Shown piece by piece: positions 17,651-25,503 of a stretch of 39,445 bases of DNA (position 1 is the stretch's first letter; each line of letters starts with the position of its first letter). Source of the DNA: Rubripirellula sp. (GTDB lineage Bacteria; Planctomycetota; Planctomycetia; Pirellulales; Pirellulaceae); contig JAAXJB010000039.1 in NCBI GenBank assembly GCA_012270065.1, positions 352,934 through 392,378 on the forward strand, written 5' to 3'. The notes beneath the pieces are model-generated. The model searched no databases. It saw only the letters and a program-made list of their open reading frames with translations, and was not told where the DNA came from. Position numbers and translations under genes: made by a program.

Positions 17651-18577
17651 CTACTGCTTCGGCTTGCGGTAACGCTGACTGATAACCTCAAATTTATACC
17701 CGCGACCATCTGCTTTACTTTCAAAAACGGTTTTGGCGATTTGAGTGACGGAGTTGTAACCTTTTGATTCCCAGTATGCTTTTTCGATCTGCGCCAGTTC
17801 ATTTTCCAGTTGTGGTGGAATGAATTTCAGCATTGACCGATTCGGTAGTGGAATTCCCGCTTTGCCCAACAACTGCCGATCAAATTGCATCAGTGGGCTT
17901 GGGCTATTCCACATGAAATAAAGTCGCTTCTCATCTTCGGTTTTGACAACCCGGTACTTTTTCGGACTTCCAGAAAGATTGCTCGCAACATCCACTCCTT
18001 GAATCGAACCGCCAATCGCACCGAGCTCAATTTTGTAAAAATCGAGCTGTCTTGCATACAGACCGATATCTCGAGCAGTAAAATTCAGTTGCCAACGTTC
18101 GAAACGCGGAATAATGTCATCACCTTCACCATCGGGTCCCGGCGGCCGACTGTCACCTGCGCCAGTACCCGCCGTTGTTGCAGTGGCTGGGGTATCAGTT
18201 GTGACGAGTGATGCTGCAACTGAGCTCACCGCATCGGTCACCGCCTCAATCGTGTCTTGAAGAGTCGGCTCCATCAACTCTTCCACCTCCTCTGCACCTG
18301 GCGGCTCGAAATCACGCTCAAATCCCTCAGGGTTAGTCGTACCCGCTGGGTTCTCAATGATTGGCTCGATCGGCAAAGGGGGAAATGACCAACGTGAGGT
18401 CAGGAAAATGATGACGACCATTACCGTGAGTGTTCCGATAAACAGAATGAGAGCCATCAGAAATGATGTCACTAGATCAAAACGACTCGTTCGCAGCTTT
18501 TCACGCTCCGATGCCCGCTGCTCAACCCGGTCCTGGGCTGAGATATCGTTTGGATTCTGTTGAGCAACTGACGCCAT
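17651..18577 (-). CDS. single-TM protein with proline-rich periplasmic stretch (TonB/TolA-like topology)
   Basis: The 308-residue protein starts with a charged cytoplasmic segment of about 33 residues, then one strong membrane helix (LVTSFLMALILFIGTLTVMV, about 35-60). A Pro/Glu-rich periplasmic stretch follows at about 64-105 (PPLPIEPIIENPAG), then an Ala/Thr/Gly-rich linker, and a globular C-terminal domain at about 150-308 (from FERWQLNFTARDIGLYARQL). No family name comes to mind. The order N-in, one TM, Pro-rich rod, C-terminal domain is the topology of TonB and TolA, and the gene sits beside ExbB and two ExbD genes; the analogy is inference only, since the TM-helix histidine of TonB/TolA is not seen. 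ATG at 18577 or 18583 may be the start. Confidence 0.75.
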   Translation of the reverse strand: MASVAQQNPNDISAQDRVEQRASEREKLRTSRFDLVTSFLMALILFIGTLTVMVVIIFLTSRWSFPPLPIEPIIENPAGTTNPEGFERDFEPPGAEEVEELMEPTLQDTIEAVTDAVSSVAASLVTTDTPATATTAGTGAGDSRPPGPDGEGDDIIPRFERWQLNFTARDIGLYARQLDFYKIELGAIGGSIQGVDVASNLSGSPKKYRVVKTEDEKRLYFMWNSPSPLMQFDRQLLGKAGIPLPNRSMLKFIPPQLENELAQIEKAYWESKGYNSVTQIAKTVFESKADGRGYKFEVISQRYRKPKQ

Positions 18578-18665
18578 TACCAATTCCTACCGGAGAGTTT
18601 TCAATAATCGAAGTTGTGAAACGAAGGCAGGCCTGAAACCAGCCTGCAAAGTCTGCCTGCTGGCG

Positions 18666-20357
18666 TTAATCGAGAAACACATACTTCGGATTCATGGTGA
18701 GATACCAATCCCGCCATCTTCCCTGCACACTTTCGATCTCACCCGGATCGGGATCATCTGACAAGTCAAATCCATCAAAACGACGACTGATGAATCTCAA
18801 ACCGTCGCGAGCATACCGGCGCACCGATTTATCTGGGTCGCTGAGAGCATAAATCAATGATGGTACTACCCGTAATTCATCGCTTTTACCGAGCAATCGT
18901 GCTGCCACTCGCCGTGCCTGCCAAGACTGGCTGCCTCGGACCAATCGCTCAAGCCGATCCATCTGTGTCGACCTGACAACAGGATCACTATCCAACTCAA
19001 GGTTCTCTGGGATCGACTTTCCTTCCGTATCCCCGGCACCGTCTGCTTCGAGAATATCAAGCATGTCAGACACTTGAGCGGCAACGGGTCTTCCTTTGAT
19101 CTGAGTCCCTTCAACTCGGATATCAGTCGTATCTTTGGGCAACCCGTATCCACCCTGCAAGGTTCCCTGACTCATGGTGAAGATGGTTTTCTGAGTACTG
19201 CGGATCAGGAACAATAACGCAAAAGCAGTACTCACAGGCGGACGTGTAAGCGAACGATCGGTCCACCCACCATCGGCTCCCTGAGTCTGCTTGAGTTCAT
19301 CAACAACGCGGTTGTACCAGGCAGGGCTGAGATCCTTGGGTGCTCCGCTGGCGATTTCCACGAAACTCTCAAATCGCTCCAGGGTGTAGATGCGGTAGTA
19401 ATACCAATCGAGCCCTGATTTCTTGTAAGGGTTTTTCTGACGCCAACCCCGCATAAAACCGATCGCACGTTTGATAGGCGTCTCAGTCATCGAACCACGT
19501 TTCCGCTGCCTGACGTTTTTGTCTTCCTTATAAACCTTGATCGCCTTAGGCAAACCCGGAATTCCTGGATCGGCATCGTCATTGGTTTCTCCCCACAGCC
19601 TCAGTGCGTCACCACCGATCAAAAGACTACTGCCGCCTGCCAATGCCATGGAGTCTGTCATTTCCCGTTTGCTCTGAGCAATGTTGCCTTTTCCGGGTCC
19701 GGGATCCTGTGCGTGATAGGGCCAACCCCCGCCTGGGTCCTGAACTCGAAGCAACCACTGCAGACTTTCGGTGACGCGATTGTAATCAAGAGGGATGCCG
19801 TTGCGATCGAGAGTCCAGATCGCCAACATTCCGTACTGACTCATCGAAATGTCGCCACTTTTCTTTGGGTCATCATCGGGATAGCAGAAAGCTCCATTTC
19901 CGCTCTGGTATTGCATCAGATACTGCTGAAGCACTTGCAATTCGCTGCGATACGCATCTGCATCGACTTCCGCGAAGAACAGAACAGCAATGGCTATCAC
20001 ATACGTCCGCTTCTGAGGCGTTTTCCCACCACCATTCTTCAAACTGTTGACCACCGCCTGCGCGGTCTTCATGGCTCTTTTCACTGCAGGACTATCGGGA
20101 TCATGACGGCATTTGTGATGCGCGTAGCCGATCAGTATCGCTTCGCCAGCAATGGTCGAAAAAGGATCTCCGCCCCCAAAATCTTTGTCCGTCAACTTTT
20201 CCAGATAGGAAATGCCCTGGTTCACCATTTTTGTCACCACCGGGCCGGTTGGCGTGTAGCCGTACGCGGGCGCGGCAAAGACCACGATCATCGATAGGAC
20301 AATCAATGCAACAGGGCGGCAGAACCCGGGCGTTCGATCACTTTCGCGAATGCACAT
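18666..20357 (-). CDS. secreted terpene-cyclase-fold (squalene-oxidase repeat) protein with HEAT repeats
   Basis: From the ATG at 20357 the product has 563 residues. A signal peptide (PVALIVLSMIVVFAAPAYG) ends near residue 33. The alpha/alpha-barrel repeats of prenyltransferase/squalene-cyclase proteins follow: YLEKLTDKDFGGGD (about 51-64), LQWLLRVQDPGGGWPYH (199-215) and LKQTQGADGGWTDRS with a following helix (355-387). The last 110 residues look like HEAT repeats (ARRVAARLLGKSDELRVVPS). I do not find the DxDD protonation motif of squalene-hopene cyclases, so I do not call it a cyclase; a periplasmic binding or scaffold role is more likely. The open frame runs upstream to 20456. It is the first gene of the cluster, divergent from the tRNA gene. 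Confidence 0.78.
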   Translation of the reverse strand: MCIRESDRTPGFCRPVALIVLSMIVVFAAPAYGYTPTGPVVTKMVNQGISYLEKLTDKDFGGGDPFSTIAGEAILIGYAHHKCRHDPDSPAVKRAMKTAQAVVNSLKNGGGKTPQKRTYVIAIAVLFFAEVDADAYRSELQVLQQYLMQYQSGNGAFCYPDDDPKKSGDISMSQYGMLAIWTLDRNGIPLDYNRVTESLQWLLRVQDPGGGWPYHAQDPGPGKGNIAQSKREMTDSMALAGGSSLLIGGDALRLWGETNDDADPGIPGLPKAIKVYKEDKNVRQRKRGSMTETPIKRAIGFMRGWRQKNPYKKSGLDWYYYRIYTLERFESFVEIASGAPKDLSPAWYNRVVDELKQTQGADGGWTDRSLTRPPVSTAFALLFLIRSTQKTIFTMSQGTLQGGYGLPKDTTDIRVEGTQIKGRPVAAQVSDMLDILEADGAGDTEGKSIPENLELDSDPVVRSTQMDRLERLVRGSQSWQARRVAARLLGKSDELRVVPSLIYALSDPDKSVRRYARDGLRFISRRFDGFDLSDDPDPGEIESVQGRWRDWYLTMNPKYVFLD

Positions 20358-20545
20358 AGACAAGTCTGTCCGATTTTGAAAAAGACAATTTTTTTGAGTA
20401 GATGTTGAAACCCGCAATCGAGTCGCCATGAACCGATTGACGAACTTACGCATCATACCCTACGATCCCCGTTCGTCGAATTGATCGGCGAAGGTGTTTC
20501 CGATTTGTTTTTGTATTGATTACAGTGGCAACCTCGTTACACCTC

Positions 20546-20618
20546 GGTCAGGTAGCTCAGTTGGTAGAGCACGGCCCTGAAAAGGCCGGTGTCGGCGGTT
20601 CGAGCCCGCCCCTGACCA
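20546..20618 (+). tRNA. tRNA-Phe (anticodon GAA)
   Basis: All four stems pair: acceptor GGTCAGG with CCTGACC, D stem GCTC/GAGC with loop AGTTGGTA, anticodon stem CGGCC/GGCCG with loop CTGAAAA giving anticodon GAA, and T stem GGCGG/CCGCC with loop TTCGAGC. The variable loop is 5 bases (GTGTC) and the discriminator base is A. The 3' CCA is not encoded, so it must be added after transcription. It is a lone tRNA, divergent from the terpene-cyclase-fold gene, with no integrase or mobile element next to it. Confidence 0.97.
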
Positions 20619-20712
20619 CTTTTCTCTCCGTAAAACGAGTCATTTTCTGGGCTCGAGAGCCACTGATGCCGTATTCGCTGGCATTTTGAACGCATGTTTG
20701 AATCCCGCGGCC

Positions 20713-20817
20713 CCAGTTCTGGCGTTGCAAAGTGCCCAAAATTCGCTGCAATCGCTGCTATTTGGAGGGTTTTTCACGATTCTGACGGCTAATTTCGTCC
20801 TGAGGCTCCAGAACTGG
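20713..20817. repeat. 10-bp inverted repeat with 85-bp spacer
   Basis: CCAGTTCTGG at 20713-20722 and its exact reverse complement CCAGAACTGG at 20808-20817 could close a long stem-loop of about 105 bases. The pairing does not extend far beyond the ten bases. It lies in non-coding DNA after the tRNA gene. Confidence 0.5.
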
Positions 20818-21035
20818 TCTGCCCGAACATGCGCCTCTGAGCGACCTGCAAGTCTGGTGATGAACCAGCCGGCTTCACTCGGAATCAGCAATGTTGCCCT
20901 AAACAATGGGCGCCGCTGGATGCAGGTAACGAACTGAAATTGCCCTGTTTCCAGATATTTAGCCGGCTTCTGACGGTGGTTTCTTACTGGGTGGTGTCGA
21001 TTTAAGACGCCAAAAGCTTTAGCCTGTGGCGAAGC

Positions 21036-21047
21036 GGGTGATCACCC
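21036..21047. promoter_or_regulatory. 12-bp perfect palindrome upstream of the AGCS symporter gene
   Basis: GGGTGATCACCC is a perfect palindrome 39 bp before the symporter ATG at 21087. With one bulge the pairing extends to GCGGG/CCCGC. Its position suits an operator or a 5'-leader hairpin. No regulator gene is adjacent, and no matching second site was found, so the function is a guess. Confidence 0.35.
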
Positions 21048-21086
21048 CCGCAATTAATTCACCCCCCTGCTGCTAGTGAGTGGACC

Positions 21087-22856
21087 ATGCCTACCCCACG
21101 TCTTGCAATTCTTTTGCTGGCAATTGCCTGGCTTCCCACCTGTATTCTCTCGGCCCAAACCGATTCCTCGACTCCAGCAGATCAACCTGTCGCCAACCAG
21201 CCGACAGATGAAAACGCTCCGCAAACGCCGTCCGACCCCGAACCTGCTGATTCGGTCAACGAATCGTCAACCCAAAGTACGGACGACTCCGCGGCGGAAA
21301 ATGAAAACACCGCACCAGCAGAAGCAGAACCTGAAACTCAGCAAACTGAAACGCAAGAAAACACACCTCTGGAGACCGCGGAAAAGGCCGAGGAAAGTAC
21401 AGCAGCAACCATTGACAAAATATTCGGGGAATGGGTGGTCAAACCATTTGGGAGCGTCCTGTTCTTCGATTTCTGGACGGAATCATGGTTGGGAACCAGT
21501 ATCCCGTTTGTTGTCATCTGGCTGCTGACCGGCGCGGTGTTCCTGACAATCAAGATGGGTTTTATCAACTTACGTGCTTTCAGACATGCAATCGACTTGA
21601 CACGAGGCAAATACGACAAGCCGGGTGAAACAGGCGAGGTGTCCCACTTCCAGGCCTTATCAGCGGCTCTTTCGGCAACTGTCGGCCTTGGAAACATTGC
21701 TGGCGTTGCAATTGCCATCGGCACCGGTGGTCCCGGTGCATGTTTTTGGATCATTGCAATCGGTCTGCTTGGTATGTCTGCCAAATTTGCAGAGTGTACT
21801 CTGGGTCAACTTTATCGCACCAAGGACTCAGATGGGCATGTGCTCGGTGGCCCCATGCGGTACCTGAAAACCGGCCTGACTGAGATCGGTCTGGCACCTC
21901 TTGGAAATTTTCTGGCAGTGCTTTTCATGCTGCTTTGCATCGGTGCCAGTTTTGGAGGTGGAAACGCTTTCCAGATTGGTCAGTCGCTGGAAGCCATTAG
22001 TGGAGACATCACCATTTTGCAGGACTTTCCTGTCATTTATGGATTGATCATGGCGGTGATGGTCGGAGTTGTGATCGTCGGAGGAATGCGTAGCATTGGC
22101 GCCGTGGCCAGCAAAATTGTTCCCTTCATGTGCGGCGCCTATGTTCTCGCGGCGTTGTTCATTCTGGCAACCAACCTCACTGAAATCCCTGCTGCGATCG
22201 GCCTGATCGTCTCACAGGCTTTCAGCCCCGAAGCTGCCTATGGTGGTTTTCTTGGTGTGCTTGTCATCGGTGTGAAGCGCGCCGTATTCAGCAATGAGGC
22301 TGGTGTGGGATCAGCGGCAATTGCACACTCTGCAGCCAAGACAGAAGAACCTGTCAGCGAGGGTATCGTTGCGTTGCTTGAACCATTCATAGATACAGTC
22401 GTGGTTTGCACCATTACGGCACTCGTCGTGATCGTGACTGGTGCTTACAACGCCCCTGAAATGACAGAGGCAATTGCTGGCAATCAGGGAGCCAAGGTGA
22501 CGCTATTTGCATTCACCGAAGGTGGATTTGACTGGTTCCGTTACATTCTCTATTTCGCAGTCGTTCTGTTTGCCTATTCGACCTGCATCAGTTGGTCGTA
22601 TTACGGAGAGCGATGTTGGGTACAGCTTTTCGGTGCAAAACTGTCGATTATCTACAAGATACTTTTCCTGTGTTTCACCGTTCTAGGCTCGATTGTCACT
22701 GCGGGTAACATCCTCGACTTCAGTGACTTGATGATTCTCGGCATGAGCTTTCCCAACCTGCTGGGCGTATTCCTGCTAAGCGGCATCGTCAAACGAGAGC
22801 TTGATAAGTACTGGGCCAAGTACAAGTCTGGAGAATTAGAGGTCACCGAGAACTGA
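21087..22856 (+). CDS. AGCS-family alanine/glycine:cation symporter with a long N-terminal extension
   Basis: The C-terminal 470 residues are an amino acid:cation symporter of the AGCS (AlsT) family, which takes up alanine or glycine with sodium or protons. Family sequence is clear at ALSATVGLGNIAGVAIAIG (about 194-212) and KRAVFSNEAGVGSAAIAHSA, with about ten hydrophobic helices. The front is unusual: an apparent signal peptide (MPTPRLAILLLAIAWLPTC, cleavage near residue 23) and about 85 residues of Ser/Thr/Glu/Gln/Pro-rich low complexity before the first transporter helix at about 135. The extension would lie outside the cytoplasmic membrane. The gene is probably monocistronic or joined with the phosphatase-like gene 62 bp downstream. 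Confidence 0.92.
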   Translation: MPTPRLAILLLAIAWLPTCILSAQTDSSTPADQPVANQPTDENAPQTPSDPEPADSVNESSTQSTDDSAAENENTAPAEAEPETQQTETQENTPLETAEKAEESTAATIDKIFGEWVVKPFGSVLFFDFWTESWLGTSIPFVVIWLLTGAVFLTIKMGFINLRAFRHAIDLTRGKYDKPGETGEVSHFQALSAALSATVGLGNIAGVAIAIGTGGPGACFWIIAIGLLGMSAKFAECTLGQLYRTKDSDGHVLGGPMRYLKTGLTEIGLAPLGNFLAVLFMLLCIGASFGGGNAFQIGQSLEAISGDITILQDFPVIYGLIMAVMVGVVIVGGMRSIGAVASKIVPFMCGAYVLAALFILATNLTEIPAAIGLIVSQAFSPEAAYGGFLGVLVIGVKRAVFSNEAGVGSAAIAHSAAKTEEPVSEGIVALLEPFIDTVVVCTITALVVIVTGAYNAPEMTEAIAGNQGAKVTLFAFTEGGFDWFRYILYFAVVLFAYSTCISWSYYGERCWVQLFGAKLSIIYKILFLCFTVLGSIVTAGNILDFSDLMILGMSFPNLLGVFLLSGIVKRELDKYWAKYKSGELEVTEN

Positions 22857-22918
22857 AACAGTGTGTTCGACCAAACCACACAGCATCCCCAAAGCTCCAT
22901 CAATTCCAGTTCAACAGC

Positions 22919-24196
22919 ATGACCCGCGTTTGCATCATCAACGCCGTCGGCCTTACGCCCGATTTGCTGAAACATGCTCCAAACATTTCAGCCATCGGGA
23001 ACGCAGCTGCGATCCGAAGTCCAATTCCCGCGGTGACATGCACGTCGCAAGCGACGCTGCTGACAGGAAAACCGCCCTCTGAACATGGAATCGTGGCAAA
23101 CGGCTGGTACTACCGCGAGACCCAGGAAATACGCTTCTGGCAGCAGGCCAATTCACTGATCACGGGAGAAAAGTTCTACGAGGGAGTGGAAACTGCCAAG
23201 ATGTTCTGGTGGTTCAATCAAGCCGCATCTGTCAAATACAGTGCAACGCCGAAACCGCACTATGGATGCGACGGCTCAAAAGTTTTTGACATTCTTGACC
23301 ACACCCAATGTGACCTGGTCCAGCAACTTGGACCTTTTCCATTTTTTTCGTTTTGGGGACCAAACGCAGGGTTACCTTGCAGCGAGTGGATCGCTGATGC
23401 AACGGCAATCGTGATGCGTAAGCACCAGCCAGAATTGACGATGGCCTACCTGCCGCATCTGGATTATGACTTTCAAAGACTTCCGCACCATGACCCACAA
23501 CGTGTTGCCGAACTTGATACCTGTGCGAAACGGGTCATCGAAGCTGCGGGCGATATCGGAGCAGAGGTCGTGGTCGTTTCAGAATATGGTCTCGTGCCGG
23601 TCAACAAACCGGTCCATCTCAATCGCCACCTGCGTGAACTGGGCTGGCTTTCCGTCCGCTCCGGTCCCTTCGGTGAAATGATGATGCCCGGTGAGTCTGG
23701 CGCATTCGCGGTTGCCGATCATCAGGTGGCACATGTCTACGTACAAAATCCGGCAAATATCGATCAGATCGCCAAGGAGTTGGAATCAGTGCCGGGGGTT
23801 GCGCGGGTAGCCCGACCCGTCGAACTTGAACTCGACCATCCCCGCAGTGGTGAGTTAATTGTGCTTTCAGAACCAGATTCCTGGTTCACCTATTATTACT
23901 GGCTGGAAGATTCTTCGGCTCCTGATTTCGCTCGAACAGTCGATATTCACCGCAAGCCAGGTTACGATCCTTGCGAACTTTTCATGACCAGTAAATTCAG
24001 GGCGATTTCCCGTCTGGCACAGAAGAAGCTTGGACTACGCTACAAGATGGATGTCATCCCGCTGGACGCGCAACTAGTCCGCGGCAGTCATGGCTTACAG
24101 AACAGCCCCGAGCAGGGTCCCATTGTTGTTGGGCCGGGTGAAGTTCCACGCGACATGCGGGACTTCAAATCTTATGTCCAGCGGTTGCTGGCCTGA
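22919..24196 (+). CDS. alkaline-phosphatase-superfamily (nucleotide pyrophosphatase-like) protein with substituted metal ligands
   Basis: The 425-residue protein has the fold signatures of type I phosphodiesterases/nucleotide pyrophosphatases: an N-terminal strand (VCIINAVGLTPDLL), the nucleophile region IPAVTCTSQATLLTGKPPSE with T40 aligned to the catalytic threonine, HGIVANGWYYRE after it, and a late GSHG motif. Several positions that bind the two metal ions in characterised enzymes look different: N8 in place of the first Asp, Q186 where DxxxH is expected, and SEYG (221-224) in place of SDHG. No signal peptide is seen, so it should be cytoplasmic. The substrate is unknown and the usual two-metal mechanism is doubtful. 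It converges on dusB, 33 bp away. Confidence 0.8.
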   Translation: MTRVCIINAVGLTPDLLKHAPNISAIGNAAAIRSPIPAVTCTSQATLLTGKPPSEHGIVANGWYYRETQEIRFWQQANSLITGEKFYEGVETAKMFWWFNQAASVKYSATPKPHYGCDGSKVFDILDHTQCDLVQQLGPFPFFSFWGPNAGLPCSEWIADATAIVMRKHQPELTMAYLPHLDYDFQRLPHHDPQRVAELDTCAKRVIEAAGDIGAEVVVVSEYGLVPVNKPVHLNRHLRELGWLSVRSGPFGEMMMPGESGAFAVADHQVAHVYVQNPANIDQIAKELESVPGVARVARPVELELDHPRSGELIVLSEPDSWFTYYYWLEDSSAPDFARTVDIHRKPGYDPCELFMTSKFRAISRLAQKKLGLRYKMDVIPLDAQLVRGSHGLQNSPEQGPIVVGPGEVPRDMRDFKSYVQRLLA

Positions 24197-24229
24197 CAAT
24201 GGTTCCGTCATCAAAATCGCAATCTGCGT

Positions 24230-25270
24230 TCAAGAAGCCAATTCGCCTGCAACAGCATCCATGGATTCTGAGCCGGGAAAATAATCCTGCACCACGCGGT
24301 AAAATTCGTCTGCCGTTGAAACCTTGGCGACATGCGTGCGGAAAAATCGTGCTCCACGTTTTCCCTGAGCGTAACAGCAGGCATATTTTCGCATCAAAAT
24401 CGTGCCTTTCTCTTCACCAAAACGATCAACAACAAGTCGGTAATGGTTGAGCATGACGTCTCGCTGCTCATCCAGCGTTGGTTCTGGAGGGACGGATTCA
24501 CCTCGCAACGCAGCAGCGGCTTGTGCAAACAGCCATGGTCTTCCCAGACATGCGCGCGCAATCATCACGCCATCTACCTCATACTTGCTGAAAGCCGCCA
24601 CCACTTTGTCAGCCGAATCAAGATCACCATTTCCGATCAGTGGTATTTTTTTCAGATGTTGTTTGATTTCACTGATCCGATCCCAGTCGGCATGACCACG
24701 GAACATGTCGTGAGCAGTTCTGCCATGAACGGTCAAGGCAGCAGCTCCCGCCTCTTCCACCACTTTGGCGACCTCGTTGCAATTCATCGAATCCCGCGAG
24801 CATCCAAGCCGGATTTTCGCAGTGACCGGGGTCGGTGAGCAAACTTCTACCAGTCGGTTAATGATCTGGTACATGCGCTGTGGCTCACGTAGCAGATAAC
24901 TTCCACTGCGCGCTTTTTCCGTTACCTGTTTGACAGGACACCCAAAATTGATGTCAACGACGCTGACGTGATATTCTTCCGTCAACCGACGACCTACCTT
25001 GGCCATCGTCTCGGGGTCGTTATCCCAAATCTGTACGGCCAGTGGTCTTGCTTCCTCCGCTACTCCCCACAAACGGTCGGGATGCTCAGCAACGTTTTCG
25101 TCCATCCAGACAAATCCACGGGCGTTCACCATTTCAGTAGCAAGAAGCCCAACTCCACCAAATTGACGCACAACCTCGCGGAAGGCAGCATTTGTGAACC
25201 CTGCCATCGGCGCTTGTAATACAGGAGGATCAATTATCAGATCACCGATCTGCAAAGGCGGAACAATCAT
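24230..25270 (-). CDS. tRNA-dihydrouridine synthase
   Basis: The 346-residue protein is an FMN-dependent tRNA-dihydrouridine synthase, which reduces specific uridines in tRNA D-loops with NADPH. It has the TIM-barrel start PVLQAPMAGFTNAAFR, the catalytic cysteine C111 in DINFGCPVKQV, the phosphate-contact HGRT (182-185) and the FMN-binding PLIGNGDL segment, with VMIARACLGRPWLF near the end of the barrel. The sequence is closest in my judgement to the DusB group, which is the common one in this phylum, but subgroup assignment is not certain. The ATG at 25270 fits the conserved N-terminus. It is convergent with the phosphatase-like gene, and about 230 bp lie between it and the ABC-F gene upstream. 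Confidence 0.92.
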   Translation of the reverse strand: MIVPPLQIGDLIIDPPVLQAPMAGFTNAAFREVVRQFGGVGLLATEMVNARGFVWMDENVAEHPDRLWGVAEEARPLAVQIWDNDPETMAKVGRRLTEEYHVSVVDINFGCPVKQVTEKARSGSYLLREPQRMYQIINRLVEVCSPTPVTAKIRLGCSRDSMNCNEVAKVVEEAGAAALTVHGRTAHDMFRGHADWDRISEIKQHLKKIPLIGNGDLDSADKVVAAFSKYEVDGVMIARACLGRPWLFAQAAAALRGESVPPEPTLDEQRDVMLNHYRLVVDRFGEEKGTILMRKYACCYAQGKRGARFFRTHVAKVSTADEFYRVVQDYFPGSESMDAVAGELAS

Positions 25271-25503
25271 GGGAGCTCAAAGGGAAAAACTGAAGTAACC
25301 GAAGCAGAATCCCGAGGGCGACTGCAAAACCTGGCCGGGCGAACTCATACGCAAACAGCATTCTCTCCCGACATTCCATTGATGCCAACGGGATGGGATC
25401 GGAACATCCCGATTATCACATGTAACAGAAGGGATGACCATGCTTGATGATGCTCAATCTTTCCCGCACAAAATGACCTGCTTGCAGCATTTACCCAAGA
25501 AAC

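Larger units (their letters stand above)
20619..21086. other. 468-bp non-coding region with several repeats downstream of tRNA-Phe
   Basis: No believable gene is present. Short repeats are dense: the inverted pair CCAGTTCTGG (20713-20722) and CCAGAACTGG (20808-20817), the direct pair AGCCGGCTTC (20867-20876 and 20961-20970), a small hairpin GCCC-N8-GGGC near 20893-20908, and the palindrome GGGTGATCACCC at 21036-21047. The region could hold a structured RNA, regulatory sites for the symporter gene, or gene remnants; sequence alone does not decide. Confidence 0.4.

Noticed and set aside
18666-20357. Naming the cluster's first gene squalene-hopene cyclase
   Set aside because: The fold repeats are present but the DxDD acid is not seen, and the signal peptide and HEAT region do not fit a hopanoid cyclase.
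20546-20618. tRNA gene as an integration site
   Set aside because: No integrase, no second copy of the tRNA 3' end and no foreign-looking gene block follow it.
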